This document shows, piece by piece, positions 15,601 to 25,539 of a stretch of 64,000 nt of DNA (position 1 is its first letter; each line of letters starts with the position of its first letter). The stretch is from contig JACEVL010000494.1 in the NCBI GenBank assembly GCA_020284085.1, positions 1,106,001-1,170,000 of the forward strand, written 5' to 3'. The position numbers were made by a program, and so were the translations under genes. This DNA comes from Aporrectodea caliginosa. Taxonomy: Eukaryota; Annelida; Clitellata; Crassiclitellata; Lumbricidae. The notes beneath the pieces were generated by a model. It was not told where the DNA came from and did not search any database. It saw only the letters and a program-made list of their open reading frames with translations.

Positions 15601-15794
15601 ATCTCAACGCGGATTTTCGGTGGAAACAGTAATTTTTTAGATCGTGTCATTAATATCCACGCTACAAAGTCTGTGTTCGTTGCTCGAAACCATTTTGTAT
15701 TCCAGGGAAAAAGTCTTACGCTGATTTGCTGGGGACGGCCTTCACCGTCCAAGAAAGACCGTAACAAGTTCCAGACGTGACCGACGGAAAGCAT
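5081..15794 (-). CDS. HK: Hexokinase, single catalytic domain (12 exons)
   Basis: ATP-dependent phosphorylation of glucose to glucose-6-phosphate, the cytosolic entry step of glycolysis. Exons in transcript order: 15794-15720 (proposed), 13062-12900, 12397-12258, 12030-11809, 11077-10978, 10149-10070, 8592-8480, 7842-7755, 7545-7478, 6722-6577, 6029-5893, 5188-5081. All have AG/GT borders and keep one frame. The predicted protein is 479 aa, close to glucokinase-type enzymes (about 465 aa) and half the length of vertebrate HK1-3. Visible motifs: phosphate-1 [12 protein letters not shown] (residues 85-96), sugar loop [10 protein letters not shown] (152-161), TK at 175-176, NDTVG (211-215, catalytic Asp212), GTGTN (234-238), [11 protein letters not shown] (264-274, Glu266), [12 protein letters not shown] with Glu300, VAVDGSLY (414-421), and [10 protein letters not shown] near the C-terminus. 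All expected sugar ligands are present. The loop before NDTVG is about two residues shorter than in vertebrate enzymes. LINE fragments lie in introns 6 and 11. Confidence 0.96.
5520..5800 (+). mobile_element. LINE 3' end relic in the last hexokinase intron
   Basis: With frame tolerance the plus strand encodes WNHLPQELR followed by [10 protein letters not shown], the signature C-terminus of non-LTR retrotransposon reverse transcriptases. This is followed by GAGCGCCTCTGAATTG and an ACAATT-rich tail. It is antisense to hexokinase and lies in the intron between the last two exons. Confidence 0.6.
6840..7470. other. Hexokinase intron 9 with a short GC-richer segment
   Basis: Between hexokinase exons 9 and 10. 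Positions 6890-7140 are CpG-containing and hold two near-identical copies of AAAAGTTKAGTCCCCGATTC in a row, suggesting an old repeat. From 7260 to 7430 there are degenerate AGGTAAG/GATAAG runs. No exon was seen. Confidence 0.4.
8690..8780. repeat. Interspersed repeat, AAAGCGCCTCT family, copy 1
   Basis: The segment with AAAGCGCCTCTCGCAACATA and TTCAGAGGCGCT matches 61000-61055. It contains a short hairpin, AGCGCCTCT with AGAGGCGCT. It lies in hexokinase intron 6 just upstream of exon 7. Confidence 0.6.
8935..9490 (-). mobile_element. LINE reverse-transcriptase C-terminal fragment
   Basis: Two minus-strand frames joined by a frameshift encode the region after the RT domain of a non-LTR retrotransposon. 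The first reads [20 protein letters not shown] (about 9480-9420). The second reads [17 protein letters not shown], then [13 protein letters not shown] and DRRKWRGLI (9230-8940). This series is characteristic of insect and marine invertebrate LINEs. It is truncated and frameshifted, so inactive. The last 45 codons recur almost unchanged at 34420-34559. It sits in sense orientation within a hexokinase intron. Confidence 0.85.
9579..9634. repeat. (ATT)n microsatellite
   Basis: Uninterrupted ATT trinucleotide run in hexokinase intron 6. Confidence 0.95.
15720..15794 (-). CDS. Proposed first coding exon of hexokinase
   Basis: The first certain hexokinase exon (13062-12900) starts in phase 0 behind an acceptor, so a short upstream exon carrying the start codon is required. 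On the minus strand an ATG at 15794-15792 opens 25 codons ([20 protein letters not shown]...) ending in phase 0 at a good donor, GTAAGA. Hexokinases of this class normally carry 15-25 residues here, and the surrounding 15.56-16.08 kb is richer in CpG than its neighbours, as expected at a 5' end. Sequence in this part of the family is poorly conserved, so the assignment rests on phase, donor and position only. Confidence 0.42.
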
Positions 15795-15849
15795 GACAAT
15801 CTGCTGAAACAATACGTCAACACGATATTCAAATCTTAATCATACACTC

Positions 15850-16180
15850 GATGAGTTACTCCACTGTTTGTCTACGACTTCTGTTAAGTCAGAATTTCTA
15901 AGTCTTCAATGTGATTGCCTAAGTATGCGCCGCAAGACGTGCCGCAGGTTTCTCGGTCAGTGCGATTTATTGGCTACGGAAACCTCGAAGGGATCAAAGC
16001 AGCTAAAATGTTCGCGTTTTTCTATAGCTGCAGGGCGCCTAAGAATAGGGCGCAGTGTAGCTTACGTAGTCTTAGTGTAGTCTCCTTGGCTAAGTTAGTG
16101 GGAGACTGTTCCAGAAACACGGTCCGACACATGAAAAAATACGATGGGCTTCAGTTGATGCGCGAAAGTGTATCAACCCT
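15850..16180. promoter_or_regulatory. CpG-containing segment upstream of hexokinase
   Basis: This stretch immediately upstream of the proposed hexokinase start has more CpG dinucleotides than the AT-rich DNA on either side (for example GCGCCGCAAGACG). It is a reasonable place for the minus-strand promoter. No TATA box or defined initiator can be assigned. Confidence 0.3.
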
Positions 16181-16184
16181 GCCA

Positions 16185-16400
16185 GCATGCCCGCATGCTT
16201 TGGATTAGATCTGGCACAGAGACCGAGAGGTACCGAGTTCGAGCCCCCGTTGGGCGGATTTGCTTTGTAGGCTGCTATTAGCGCCGTTGTATTACATGGC
16301 TGTCTGTTCTGTTAGTAGTTAAGATTTCAATTGCATAACATGTAAATGTACAGCGCAGTGCGTTTGTCAGGCGCTTAATAAAGAAAAGATTATTATTTTA
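16185..16400 (+). mobile_element. tRNA-derived SINE, family A, copy 1
   Basis: Head with a B-box-like GAGTTCGAGCCC, then the body GGCTGCTATTAGCGCCGT and CTGTTCTGTTAGTAGTTAAG, ending in GTTTGTCAGGCGCTTAATAA and an ATT-rich tail. The same body occurs at 18502, and in reverse at 19815 and 29872. Confidence 0.85.
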
Positions 16401-16503
16401 TTTATTATTATTTGAATCCCACAAAGGACCCATATTTCAATAAGGGACCCGTAGGCCTATAGGCTATAGCCTATAAATTATAGCCTATGGGTCCCATCTA
16501 ATG

Positions 16504-16718
16504 AGAGATCCTGAGTGGCCGAGTGGGTTGGTGCCCGCTCTCCACGCTGGCGGCCCGGGTTCGATTCCGGGTCGGTCGGTTTATCAGAGATTAATTTCTC
16601 GGATCTTTACTGCGGGTGGCTCGGTCGCAATATAAACGTGGAGTACGAGGTTGCTTTCTGCCTCCGACACTAATCATCTTCGATATGAAAAAGTGTCGTT
16701 AAGCCGAAATACAACCAA
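16504..16718 (+). mobile_element. tRNA-derived SINE (Leu/Ser-like head) with 11-bp TSD
   Basis: The head has a clear pol III A box (TGGCCGAGTGG) and B box (GGTTCGATTCC) spaced as in a tRNA gene, followed by an unrelated body. It is bracketed by the 11-bp duplication CCCATCTAATG at 16493-16503 and 16719-16729. It is not a functional tRNA gene because the acceptor stem does not close. The right duplication is itself interrupted by the hAT element starting at 16731. Confidence 0.88.
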
Positions 16719-16730
16719 CCCATCTAATGC

Positions 16731-17671
16731 CAGGGATGGGCAGTAATTTAATTGGTGTAATTGAAATTACGTAATTTGAATTACAATTGTAATTGGTAAT
16801 TTGTAATTTGTTGCTCTGGATCAATGTAATTTGTAATTTGTAATTGAATTACATTTTTTCATGTAATTTGTAATTTCAAATTACATCCGTAAAATCAAAT
16901 TACTTTGAAAAACTAGAACCAGAGACTCCACAACCAGACCAGTTTTGAAAGCATCTTTTCGATCCTTATCTTGATCACCTTCACTATAGTATTTCTGGAA
17001 TGAAAAATAGTAACACTGAACTCTGAATGCTTTAACAAAATTGGAGCCATTGTCAGAAGTAGTAGCAACAATTTTGTCATGTGTCAGACCGAGATCATAA
17101 TGTATTACATAGATGAGTTGCGCTACTCCATCACACGTGTGTGATCCAACAAAACGTCTGCATGCTAAGGCAACTGAGCGTCACTCAAATGCACATGCAT
17201 CGATCCAGTGACATGTTACTCCCATGTAGGCCAAACTTCTGTGTTTAGTAGACCAGACATCTGCAATTAAAGATATTATTTATACAATTTAATTCTGCAC
17301 TTTCTTCATCTGCGCTGGTACGCAAACTCATTATAGTTTTGCAAGCATATGATTGTAAGGTCAAACAGATGCCAATTATCGGATAACCTCTTCGAACAGT
17401 TGCTACTTCTTAGAGAATATTAAATAAACAGTTTCAAACACTCCAATATAAATCAACAGTGGAAATAAAGCATGTGTTTCCTGACTGAATTTCTTGATCC
17501 CAACTATGCATGTAATTTGTAATTTGATGTAATTGAAATTACGTAATTTGTAATTTGTAATTTCCCAAAAATTTCTAAAGTAATTTGTAATTTGTAATTC
17601 AATTACATTTTCCCAAGTAATTTGTAATTTGTAATTCAATTACATTTCACTGTGTAATTTGCCCATCCCTG
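16731..17671. mobile_element. Non-autonomous hAT element, copy 1
   Basis: It begins CAGGGATGGGCA and ends with the inverse, TGCCCATCCCTG-like. A perfect 8-bp target-site duplication, TCTAATGC, lies at 16723-16730 and 17672-17679, which is diagnostic of the hAT superfamily. Both ends are packed with TAATTTGTAATT motifs, and the middle carries no transposase. A second, reverse-complement copy lies at 47000-47915. Confidence 0.93.
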
Positions 17672-18049
17672 TCTAATGCACATGGAAATGATGGCAGCAC
17701 GGGCCGAAAAGCGCAACCAGCATGATGATCGTAAAGTTAACTGCAATTAGGCTAAGTCTATGCACAGGCCCTATAGCTAGCTAGGCTACTTGCCTACTTC
17801 GCATAATTTTAGATTCCGTTAGTCTAAAGGCGAACATTTTTGCATTTTTGGCTAAGTATCAACTTCAATCAGCACACAGATTGTGCCGTAGCCTTTGATA
17901 GGCCTATAGGCTAAGTCATTTCGTTCTGACACTTCAATTTTTCTGAAACGACGGTTTCTTTCTTTTTCTACCTTTCTTTCTCTCCTACTTTTTCATTTTT
18001 TAATCCAACATTCAATCCTTTTTCAACCCTAGCCTATTGCCGCCTCTGC

Positions 18050-18433
18050 ACAAGTGTCGCCCGGAGCGACTCGCCCCCTGTCCCTCACTGAGAATTTACA
18101 GACTGAGACTGCGCAGTTTGTGAAACAATAAGTTAACCTGGCAGAATAGAGGCCCTACTGTCCGCCAGCAGAACTCCAGTGCGACGTAATTTCAACAGCA
18201 GATCTAGGCCTAGGCCTACAAGTTCAGCACAGAAGAAAGTATACATAATATAGCCTATAGGCCTAGGTCCTACAGTTCGCAGATTTCACGCAACTTTCGC
18301 CCGTGACCCCAGACGATCAGTTGCGGACTTGCGGCGCGTGGGGGTGCAAGAGGGTGCGGACGCACCTGACGGCCACCTAAGGAGGGCGGCACTATGGCTA
18401 CCTGGATGTCCTGGAGGCTGGAATATGTTTTCT
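18050..18433 (+). other. GC-rich segment with a possible first exon
   Basis: 18280-18400 is GC- and CpG-rich. It is followed by an ATG at 18394 that opens 13 codons (MATWMSWRLEYVF) ending at a strong donor, GTGAGT (18434-18439). That arrangement resembles a CpG-rich promoter with a short first coding exon. No downstream exon could be linked and the peptide is not recognised, so this remains a weak candidate. Confidence 0.22.
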
Positions 18434-18501
18434 GTGAGTCAGTTATTGATTCGTGTGGTAGGCCTATAGGCTAAGCAGTGTGATTCTCGTTAACGACAAG
18501 G

Positions 18502-18745
18502 GGCCCGATAGCGCATTGGATAACACACTGGCATAGAGAGCGAGAGGTACTGAGTTCTAGTCCCGTAGGGCGGACATGCTTTGTAGGCTGCTATTAGCGC
18601 CGTGTATTGCAGGCTGTCTGTTCTGTTAGTAGTTAAGATGTATGTCTTCTGTCATTTGTGTTGTTGTGAATTGTTTCAATTGCATAATTGTACACTGTAA
18701 CCGGTTGCGGTTTGTCAACCAGATTGTTTCAATAAACGAAAAAAA
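18502..18745 (+). mobile_element. tRNA-derived SINE, family A, copy 2
   Basis: The most complete head of the family: A-box-like TAGCGCATTGGATAA and a mutated B box, GAGTTCTAGTCCC, then the shared CTGTTCTGTTAGTAGTTAAG body. The 3' end diverges from copy 1. Confidence 0.85.
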
Positions 18746-19289
18746 TATTAAGTCAACGGTGAGGAGGCCGCTCACTGAAAAACCGGCCAGCACTCGTTTT
18801 AGACCAGTGAGCCTGTATACGTGCGCACATAAATTAAATGCACCCCTAAAAAAATACGACGAAGAGGCGAAGAGGCTCCCTGCGTAGGCCTACGGCTTGG
18901 TTAAGTTGATTCGATAAGATTCTGAAAGGAAAGCCCCTCTGACGGTTTGACTGCCGGGGGCCCTTGTGCCGCCGGGGGCCCTTGTGCAATGCACAACCTG
19001 CACAACCCATTGCTACGCCACTGATATATAGTCAATTCGATCGTGTCTGATTCGTGTGATGGCCAAATACAGCGTAGACAAATCATAGACCAGTAGGTCC
19101 CAGTCTCGACATGGACAAGACAAAGAGATGCTGAGCGAAATTTTGTGATAGACAGGGCTGTGTAAAATTAGGGTAACCCCGAGAAGGCATACTTCTATGC
19201 CCGCGTGCACAAAATTGCGCTGTTAATAGCCGCGCCCATACAGAAACGTGTCGTTGAATATGGCGAGTGGCGACTTATGGGAGGGAAGA

Positions 19290-19516
19290 AAGGGTTGCCA
19301 GACGTCCGGCAAAGGATGGACATGTCCTCCTTTCTGGCCTCATGTCCTCTGTCTGGCAGGCAAAGCTAAAAACCTAGAAAATGTCCGTTTTTTATGTAAA
19401 TTTGTTGTATTGGGCTATTGGCTATTATTTCATGGCAGTTTTAACGATTTTACATGCACATGTTGACCCCAAGTTCCCCTCGAGCCTTGCAAGGCTAACA
19501 GTCCAATCTACATTCT

Positions 19517-19559
<43 letters not shown>

Positions 19560-20105
19560 TCTTTTCTTGAATGAAGCGCCTGACAAACGCACTGTGCTGT
19601 ACATTTACATGTTATGACAATTAAACAATTCACAAGAACACAAATGACAGAAGACATAAATCTCAACTACTAACAGAACAGAGTCAACAGACAGCCTGCA
19701 ATACACAGCGCCAATAGCAGCCTACAAAGCATGTCCGCCTATGGAACTCTCGATCTCGGTACCTCTCGCTCTCTATGCCAGTGTGTTATCCAATGCGCTA
19801 TCGGGTGCAAGAGAAAAAAAAGCTACACATTACACTACTGCATAGCCTCAAATACAAATATTTATTTACCTTAGAAAGCAAAATCAAGAAGGTGCAATTG
19901 ACTACTTAAATAAATACTTTGCAGTATTATGACAAAAAAGACTCAATTGATTTAATACAACTTTCCAATGTGACTTCGTTTCTTGGTTACTTAGGAGACC
20001 CCTTACTCCGGAGTCTGGGGTCAAACATGCAACGTGTCCTTTTTGTCCTCCTTTACAGATTTCTGTGTCCTCCTTAGGCTGGCTATCCATGTATATGGCA
20101 AACCT
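19290..20105. mobile_element. hAT-like element containing a SINE
   Basis: Ends AAGGGTTGCCAG and TGGCAAACCT form a short imperfect inverted repeat. AGGGAAGA (19282-19289) and AGGGAAGG (20106-20113) form a 7/8 target duplication. The interior holds paired GTCCTCCTTT segments near both ends, an ATA microsatellite (19519-19559) and SINE family A copy 3. The terminal motif resembles that of the elements at 37277 and 44483. Confidence 0.6.
19545..19815 (-). mobile_element. tRNA-derived SINE, family A, copy 3
   Basis: Reverse complement of the family. It runs from TTATTCAAGAAAAG-type tail sequence through the CTGTTCTGTTAGTAGTTGAG body to a head with CCGATAGCGCATTGGATAAC. It is nested inside the hAT-like element. 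Confidence 0.88.
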
Positions 20106-20239
20106 AGGGAAGGTAGAATAATATTAACAAATAAGCTATCACTATTTGACATTATTTGTCCAAGTTTATTTTTAACTGAAAAATTTAAAAACTAGACAGC
20201 ACTGGTATTTAGGCTTAGTAAATTTTGCCTAATGTTCTA

Positions 20240-21245
20240 CTCCCCTCTCATATATTACAAAAACTCTATTATGCTCTAATACACCCATACCTGACGTACT
20301 GCAACATAAGCTGGGCTTCGAATTATTCAACTCGTCTAGATAGACTAATGAAATTACAGAAGAGAGCCATTTTCGTGTAATTACCAAAAGTAAGTACTAT
20401 GCCCATACTTTTGAACTATTTCAACAAGTGAGAATCTTGAACATTGTAAAGATAAACAAATTTTAATTGCAGACTGGTATTTTTATGTTCAGATATATTC
20501 ACAAAGCCTTACCATTGAATTTTAAAGATTACTTCACTTTTTTAAATGAGATACATAATTACAACACAAGGACCAAGGAAAATCTTTGCCCAGTCAGATT
20601 TCGAACAAATTACAGGAAACACTCGATCAAGCACAGTGGTCCTGTGACTTGGAATAATCTGCCTTGGGAGATACGTAGCTTGAAAATCTTAGCTTCCTTC
20701 AAAAATGCTTTAAGAATGCACCTACTAACTAGCAATTGAAATGAATGTGAGCTGTACTAAATTCTTCTATCCTCGACTACGTGTACCTTTCAAATACCTG
20801 CTCTAAGTTTGCCTACCCTACTGATTATTCACTTAATTCTCCTCCTCCTGCTGATTGTTGTCTAATGATTAGGTATGTTGTTGTTAATTAAGAATAGTTA
20901 GGAATAACATGAAATTGTTGTAGAACTCGGTTCAATGGTCTTTGTTTCTGATTAGAAATATACATCATGGTGTCTGACTCCACGTATCACCATAATATTT
21001 CGTTAAAAATTTTGTAACTTTTTGTTGTCAGCACTGGTAATTGTCATGTATAACTGATCCTATATCACTGCTTGGGGTTCCTACCTAGCGGGACTCAGGT
21101 CCCTTTTGGATCTCCCTTTGTTTCTCTACCCAACTAATTTGTACCTACTTTTTAATAATTGTTTGTTTTCAATTGTGATGTTCTCAAAGACTGTAACTAA
21201 AATTGAGAAACAATAAAGAACGATTTGATTGATTTGATTGAATGA
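20240..21245 (+). mobile_element. LINE 3' half relic (non-LTR retrotransposon)
   Basis: The plus strand encodes with frameshifts YCNISWASNYSTRLDRLMKL. A 90-codon open stretch (20467-20739) follows with HNYNTRTKENLCPVRFRTN, SGPVTWNNLPWEIRS and FKNALRMHLL. These are the classic terminal motifs of L2/CR1-type reverse transcriptases (NTR, GPxxWNxLPxxIK, FKxxLKxxLL). A roughly 500-bp 3' UTR ends in TTGATTGATTTGATTGA, the short tandem tail used by this LINE group. It is truncated at the 5' side and inactive. Confidence 0.88.
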
Positions 21246-22108
21246 CGAATGAAAAGTAGACTTGTAAACGTTCTACAATTAATGTTCTACAACGAAGAAT
21301 GAAAAAGTTACAGGTATTTATGGACTTCATTTACCAAATCAAGTCCATAAGAGTGAATTTATTTGGTCTGTAAATTTTAGTACCAGGGCCGAACCCAGGG
21401 GTCAGCCGAGTAGTTAAATATGGTTCTATGGTCGAAATTGAAATTGTTGGTGATGGGATGGTGCAAGAGAAAAACAAGCTATACATTAGACTACTGAACA
21501 GCCTCAAATACAGTTTAAGAAGTTTACAGTAAATAAGCAATTATCTTACTCAATGTAGTGGCTAGGCTCGAACACACAATGCAAGCGTCAGAGTTGGCTA
21601 CAGGATGGATTCAAAAACCAAAATAAAGATAAATTATTAACTCTCTCCTGGAGCGCTGTATCTTTTAACGAATGCAAAGTACAGCAGTGATGATATACAC
21701 AAGATGATTATCAAATACTTCACTATTCTAACTATCAACACATAAACTCTGGAGTCAGATAATTTTGCCTGGAGTTGCTGAAATGTGTTTTCTAACATGC
21801 TCGTGACTTGTGAGATTACTTATGAAAATAAAATAAAGTTTGCATCTATACAAAAGAACATAGTTCCATATATTTCGGTGTCCGTGTGACATTTCCTGTA
21901 TAAAACCAAATAAACTGGCATCTTCAGGATAATATTAATGTTTACCAGTGATTAATGTTTATCAGAGATAGAAACAGCCATAATTTCATTTTGCTAACAA
22001 AACAGAATACAGATGTTCCAATATCAAGATGTAGCTCCGTGTCAGAATGAATGCCATTCTAATTTTTTTTCTCACCAGACAAAATTTTTGTCTCTCTAAA
22101 GACAAAAA
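21246..22108. other. Region downstream of the ANK-SOCS gene
   Basis: Probable 3' UTR of the minus-strand gene ending at 22109. A minus-strand AATAAA reads at 21358-21363. The segment at 21463-21540 repeats 19804-19880 (GTGCAAGAGAAAAA and AGCCTCAAATACA motifs), suggesting a second piece of the hAT-like element there. Confidence 0.4.
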
Positions 22109-23701
22109 TCAAAGTGGCATCTCGTCAGCAAAATACAGGTACTTTTGAACTGCACCAGGAATAGGAAGACGTTGGGCACTGTAGAACACATTTTTGTTTA
22201 GACTTCGACGAACAGCATTTCTCGCATAGTGCTGCAACGGCTGAACTCCTTGTATTTCACGGATCCACTGGCCTAGATTGGCAGAATTAAGGTAGAGCTA
22301 CAATGACAAAACCTGTGATTAAATCTACATCACACTGACTTGAAAATACAACATTAACATCCCAAGAGCAGAGTTTCTGCATCTTAGTTCAGCACAGTGT
22401 ATTTTCTGTGAAAAATCTTCCATTGATCCTCCTATGCATCACTATTGCTCTGTCTCATTCCCTCCCTCTGTCTCTCCCTGCCAGGGTGCCTCCCTTCCTT
22501 CCCTTCCCACTTGCTGCACTCCCACCTCTGAGTACTGCTTCCTTCCCTGCCTTCCAGCTTCCCTTTCTGCCAGTTTCTGGCTCTTCTCACTTCCTCTTTT
22601 AATCCCTCCTCCTTCCGTTTCTGTCTTTCTCCCTTCCTCTCTTTCATTCTCAAATGCCCCATCTTCCAGACTCAAACCCCCATCTCCCTTCCTTTCTCCT
22701 GCCTCTCTATTTCCCTCCCTCCCGTCCACCCTGATTCTCTAACTCGTCCTCCTTCCTTCCTTCCTGAATGTCTATGTGCCTGTCTGATGTTGCATCTCTG
22801 TCTGCCTCCCTTCCGGTCCTCTTTATGCACATCAGAAATTACTTTGTTCTCATACAGTTAGTTCCCGAGGTGACATCATAAAATTATGTCAACAGCAACT
22901 ACTACGTAGACCAGATGACAAACTGGCTTTACAGGATGCCAAAGTCAACTCTAACTACTTTACTTAATACTTTGTATATATGCACATTATATGCATGCTA
23001 CAGAGGCCTTGTGATTTCAACTCAAAAAGGGCAATGAGATAAAATAAGGTCAGTACTTAGAAACAATCTAAAACTACACTGATACCTGCAGCACATGTCC
23101 CATTGGCAGCTGGTTCCCTGTCAGATAGAATGCCTTCGTCAGTCGCTGATAACGTTCACACAGTTCCATAAAACTACTCATACGAGTTTGTCCGAGATTT
23201 TCGACGAGCAGAAGCTTTGGTGTTCCAATCACCATGAAGCAGAGAATGTCCTCCGAATATCTGGTCCAGCGTGGCGTCAATATCCCCGAAATATTCTCCT
23301 CTCCGTGCCAGATCGCTTCAGGGTGCCACGAAGAATTCTGCAAGATAAGCTGGGCGCATCTCTCATTGCGAGTACGCAGTGACAGAGTCAGAGGAGTCAA
23401 ACCAAACAAGTCCATCGCATTCACATCTGCACCAGCGTCAATAAGAATTTGAACCAAATTTTTGTCACCCTTCTCGCAGGCTAGATGCAAGGCTGTCCTT
23501 CGGTTTTCAGTGTAGAGAGGAGTGTTGATCAGGGCAGAGTCACTCTCTTCTAGCAGCTTAACAACACTGTCCAACATCTTGTTTTCTACAGCTGTCCGCA
23601 GCTTCATCACTGGAGTAAGGCTGCCGAAAAGCATTCCAAACATATCATCCATCTTTTCTGCTGGAATTAAATGATGCAGAGTACAGACCCACAGGAAGCA
23701 C
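22109..23701 (-). CDS. Ankyrin-repeat protein with SOCS-box-like C-terminus (3' exons)
   Basis: Two exons are clear: 23701-23086 and 22297-22109 (stop TGA at 22111-22109), joined in phase 0 after GHVLQ. The larger exon encodes two to three ankyrin repeats. The best is RTALHLACEKGDKNLVQILI then DAGADVNAMD, followed by FGLTPLTLSLRTRNERCAQL. About 90 residues without recognised repeats follow. The last exon contains LQHYARNAVRRSL and LPIPGAVQKYLYF, matching the LxxxCRxxxRxxL...LPLPxxLKxYL pattern of SOCS boxes in ASB proteins. Family members use that box to bind elongin B/C and cullin-5 and recruit substrates for ubiquitination. The exon begins with one base completing a codon, so an upstream exon exists that I could not find. 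If translation starts at the in-exon ATG (23652-23650) the protein is 251 aa. The orthologue is not identified. Confidence 0.83.
22435..22785. repeat. Long pyrimidine-rich tract in the ANK-SOCS intron
   Basis: About 350 bases of the plus strand are almost only C and T (CCCTCCCTCTGTCTCTCCCT and similar). On the transcribed minus strand this is a polypurine run. Open frames across it are low-complexity artefacts. Confidence 0.85.
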
Positions 23702-23739
23702 CTGGAGTTAAAAAAAGGATAAAAATCAGCATCAGCCAC

Positions 23740-24350
23740 TAAGATTACAAGACCTTAGTTCAATAAGATCATAATACCTTAGTTCAGATAGACTACAAAA
23801 CATTAGTTCACCACATAAGCATACTTGATAAATGACAATTATAATTCAGTGACCAACATCACCAGAGCCCACAGAACAAGTATATTCGAATCTAATCGTC
23901 TCTGTAGTGCTGTTGTCATAATTCACACTGCCTCAAAATCCTCAACCTGTCTAACATCTTCAAAACAGAATATCACATAAATTGTCTTTGTGAATGATGA
24001 AACAAACTAACTTATCCTCCAGACCTTTCACCAACAGATCTCATTTCACATACGTCTTGCTCTTCTCCTGTATGAAACTTTGGAATCACCCCAGTATGAG
24101 AACTGTAGAAACAAGACTGCGGAGGAAAGATTAGACTTCGATCTATGTGGATTTGGGGTGTGCAATAAGACTTTACAATGGGGTACTAAGAAAATTAGGG
24201 GTTTAACCCCCCCTGGCAATTCCCACCCTGAGTCACTCTCAACAAAATGTTGCCTTTGTCAACCATACCGCTCACCTATCACACATGCTACATGCATATT
24301 CATGGCCTTCACTGACTTCACCTCATACAGTACTTGATTATAAGGCTGCC
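23740..24350. other. Intergenic/5' region of the ANK-SOCS gene
   Basis: This should contain an upstream exon of the minus-strand ankyrin gene, but no exon with matching phase was recognised. The plus-strand open frame at 24080-24337 has no recognisable domain and adjoins LINE sequence. Confidence 0.35.
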
Positions 24351-24359
24351 TGCACAATA

Positions 24360-25030
24360 GCAATCTAACTGTTCAATCCAACTGGACTATCGCAGTGTAC
24401 CTTTTCTACAATATCAACTCATCCCAAATAAAACATCTACAAACCATCCACAACTCTCTTGCCCAGGCAGTCACCAAAACTCGGCCACATAAAACATCTA
24501 CAAACCATCCACAACTCTCTTGCCCAGGCAGTCACCAAAACTCGGCCACATAGTTCTCAAATGACTTCAATGGCTTAGAATCTCTCAGTGCATCCATTAA
24601 AAAATTGTAATTATGCTTTTTAACCCTTTCATAGTCCTCAGCTATTCACTGTACAACCACCCCAGTCTACTTGTTTTTCATCACACTCTTCTCTTTCTCA
24701 TCCTCCACTCTCCTCTGTTGTCAAAATTTGCAACCGCTCTTTTATCTGCGCGGGACCAGCTCTCTGGAATGAACTAAAAGATCTCCACCAATTCATTCAT
24801 TCCATCTATCGCATGTCAATCTCACCACTCCCGCTTGCTATCTCTCCGGCAGTTTCCCACTCAACACTAAAACTCGAACTATTCACGCTATTCTATCCTG
24901 GTTCTGCCTCTGCACCATCCTCCGACCACCATTACCAATGATTCCCACTGTAGCACTATGGCCTACCTCATTGGCTTTTTAGGAAAAAGCACTGGTGATA
25001 ATGCTGGTCTCTCTTGAAGTCACTTTCATG
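24360..25030 (+). mobile_element. LINE 3' end relic with internal 61-bp duplication
   Basis: Frame-tolerant translation gives IKHLQTIHNSLAQAVTKT, then after a gap LWNELKDLHQ and TLKLELFTLFY, the order found at the C-terminus of non-LTR reverse transcriptases. A 61-bp segment is duplicated in direct tandem at 24430-24490 and 24491-24551, essentially without mismatches. Confidence 0.75.
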
Positions 25031-25278
25031 TGGTGCCGAGAAATTTTGGACATTTGCATTACCATCAATCAATGGTAATCAATTGTTTTAGTGTACCCAG
25101 TTATTTGACCTGTCTTACTGTGTAGCATATCGTTTCAACATCAAGAATTAATTTCAACATTAGCATATATAGTTCACATACACACCAGAATATAGCTTCA
25201 TAAAACACCTTCAGAAAAAATGATGTGGAAGAAACATTAACAAATAAGAAGCTAAAAAGCTGACTTTGGAGGTCTTAG

Positions 25279-25452
25279 GGCAAACATTTAGTATCGGGGT
25301 GCACAAGTTTACTGGCATTTACGGTATCTTATGGCATGCTGCGCGGAAGGTACCATGTTTTCTAATGATGACCCTAATCGACCCTCACAACGCCTAACCT
25401 GATCCTAACCGACACTCACGAAACCTACGCACCCCGATTCTAAATGTTTACC
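25279..25452. mobile_element. MITE with GTATCGGGGTGC inverted ends, copy 1
   Basis: The left end GGCAAACATTTAGTATCGGG is mirrored by CCCCGATTCTAAATGTTTACC on the right (one difference in the core). The interior holds GACCCTAATCGACCCTCAC, a telomere-like CCCTAA-containing core. A second copy is at 51245-51457. Confidence 0.8.
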
Positions 25453-25539
25453 GGTCTAGCAGTCTTAGTTCCCTTAATGTGTTGAAAAGCATTTCTAATG
25501 GTCATTTGTTGTGATAAAACCATAGGCACAACCACCCTA

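Noticed and set aside
16500..16580. tRNA gene (Leu/Ser-like)
   Set aside because: A and B boxes are good but the acceptor stem does not pair, the body continues as a SINE, and an 11-bp target duplication brackets it.
22432..22742. Open frames on both strands (proline/leucine- or glutamate-rich)
   Set aside because: They are products of the pyrimidine tract; low complexity in every frame.
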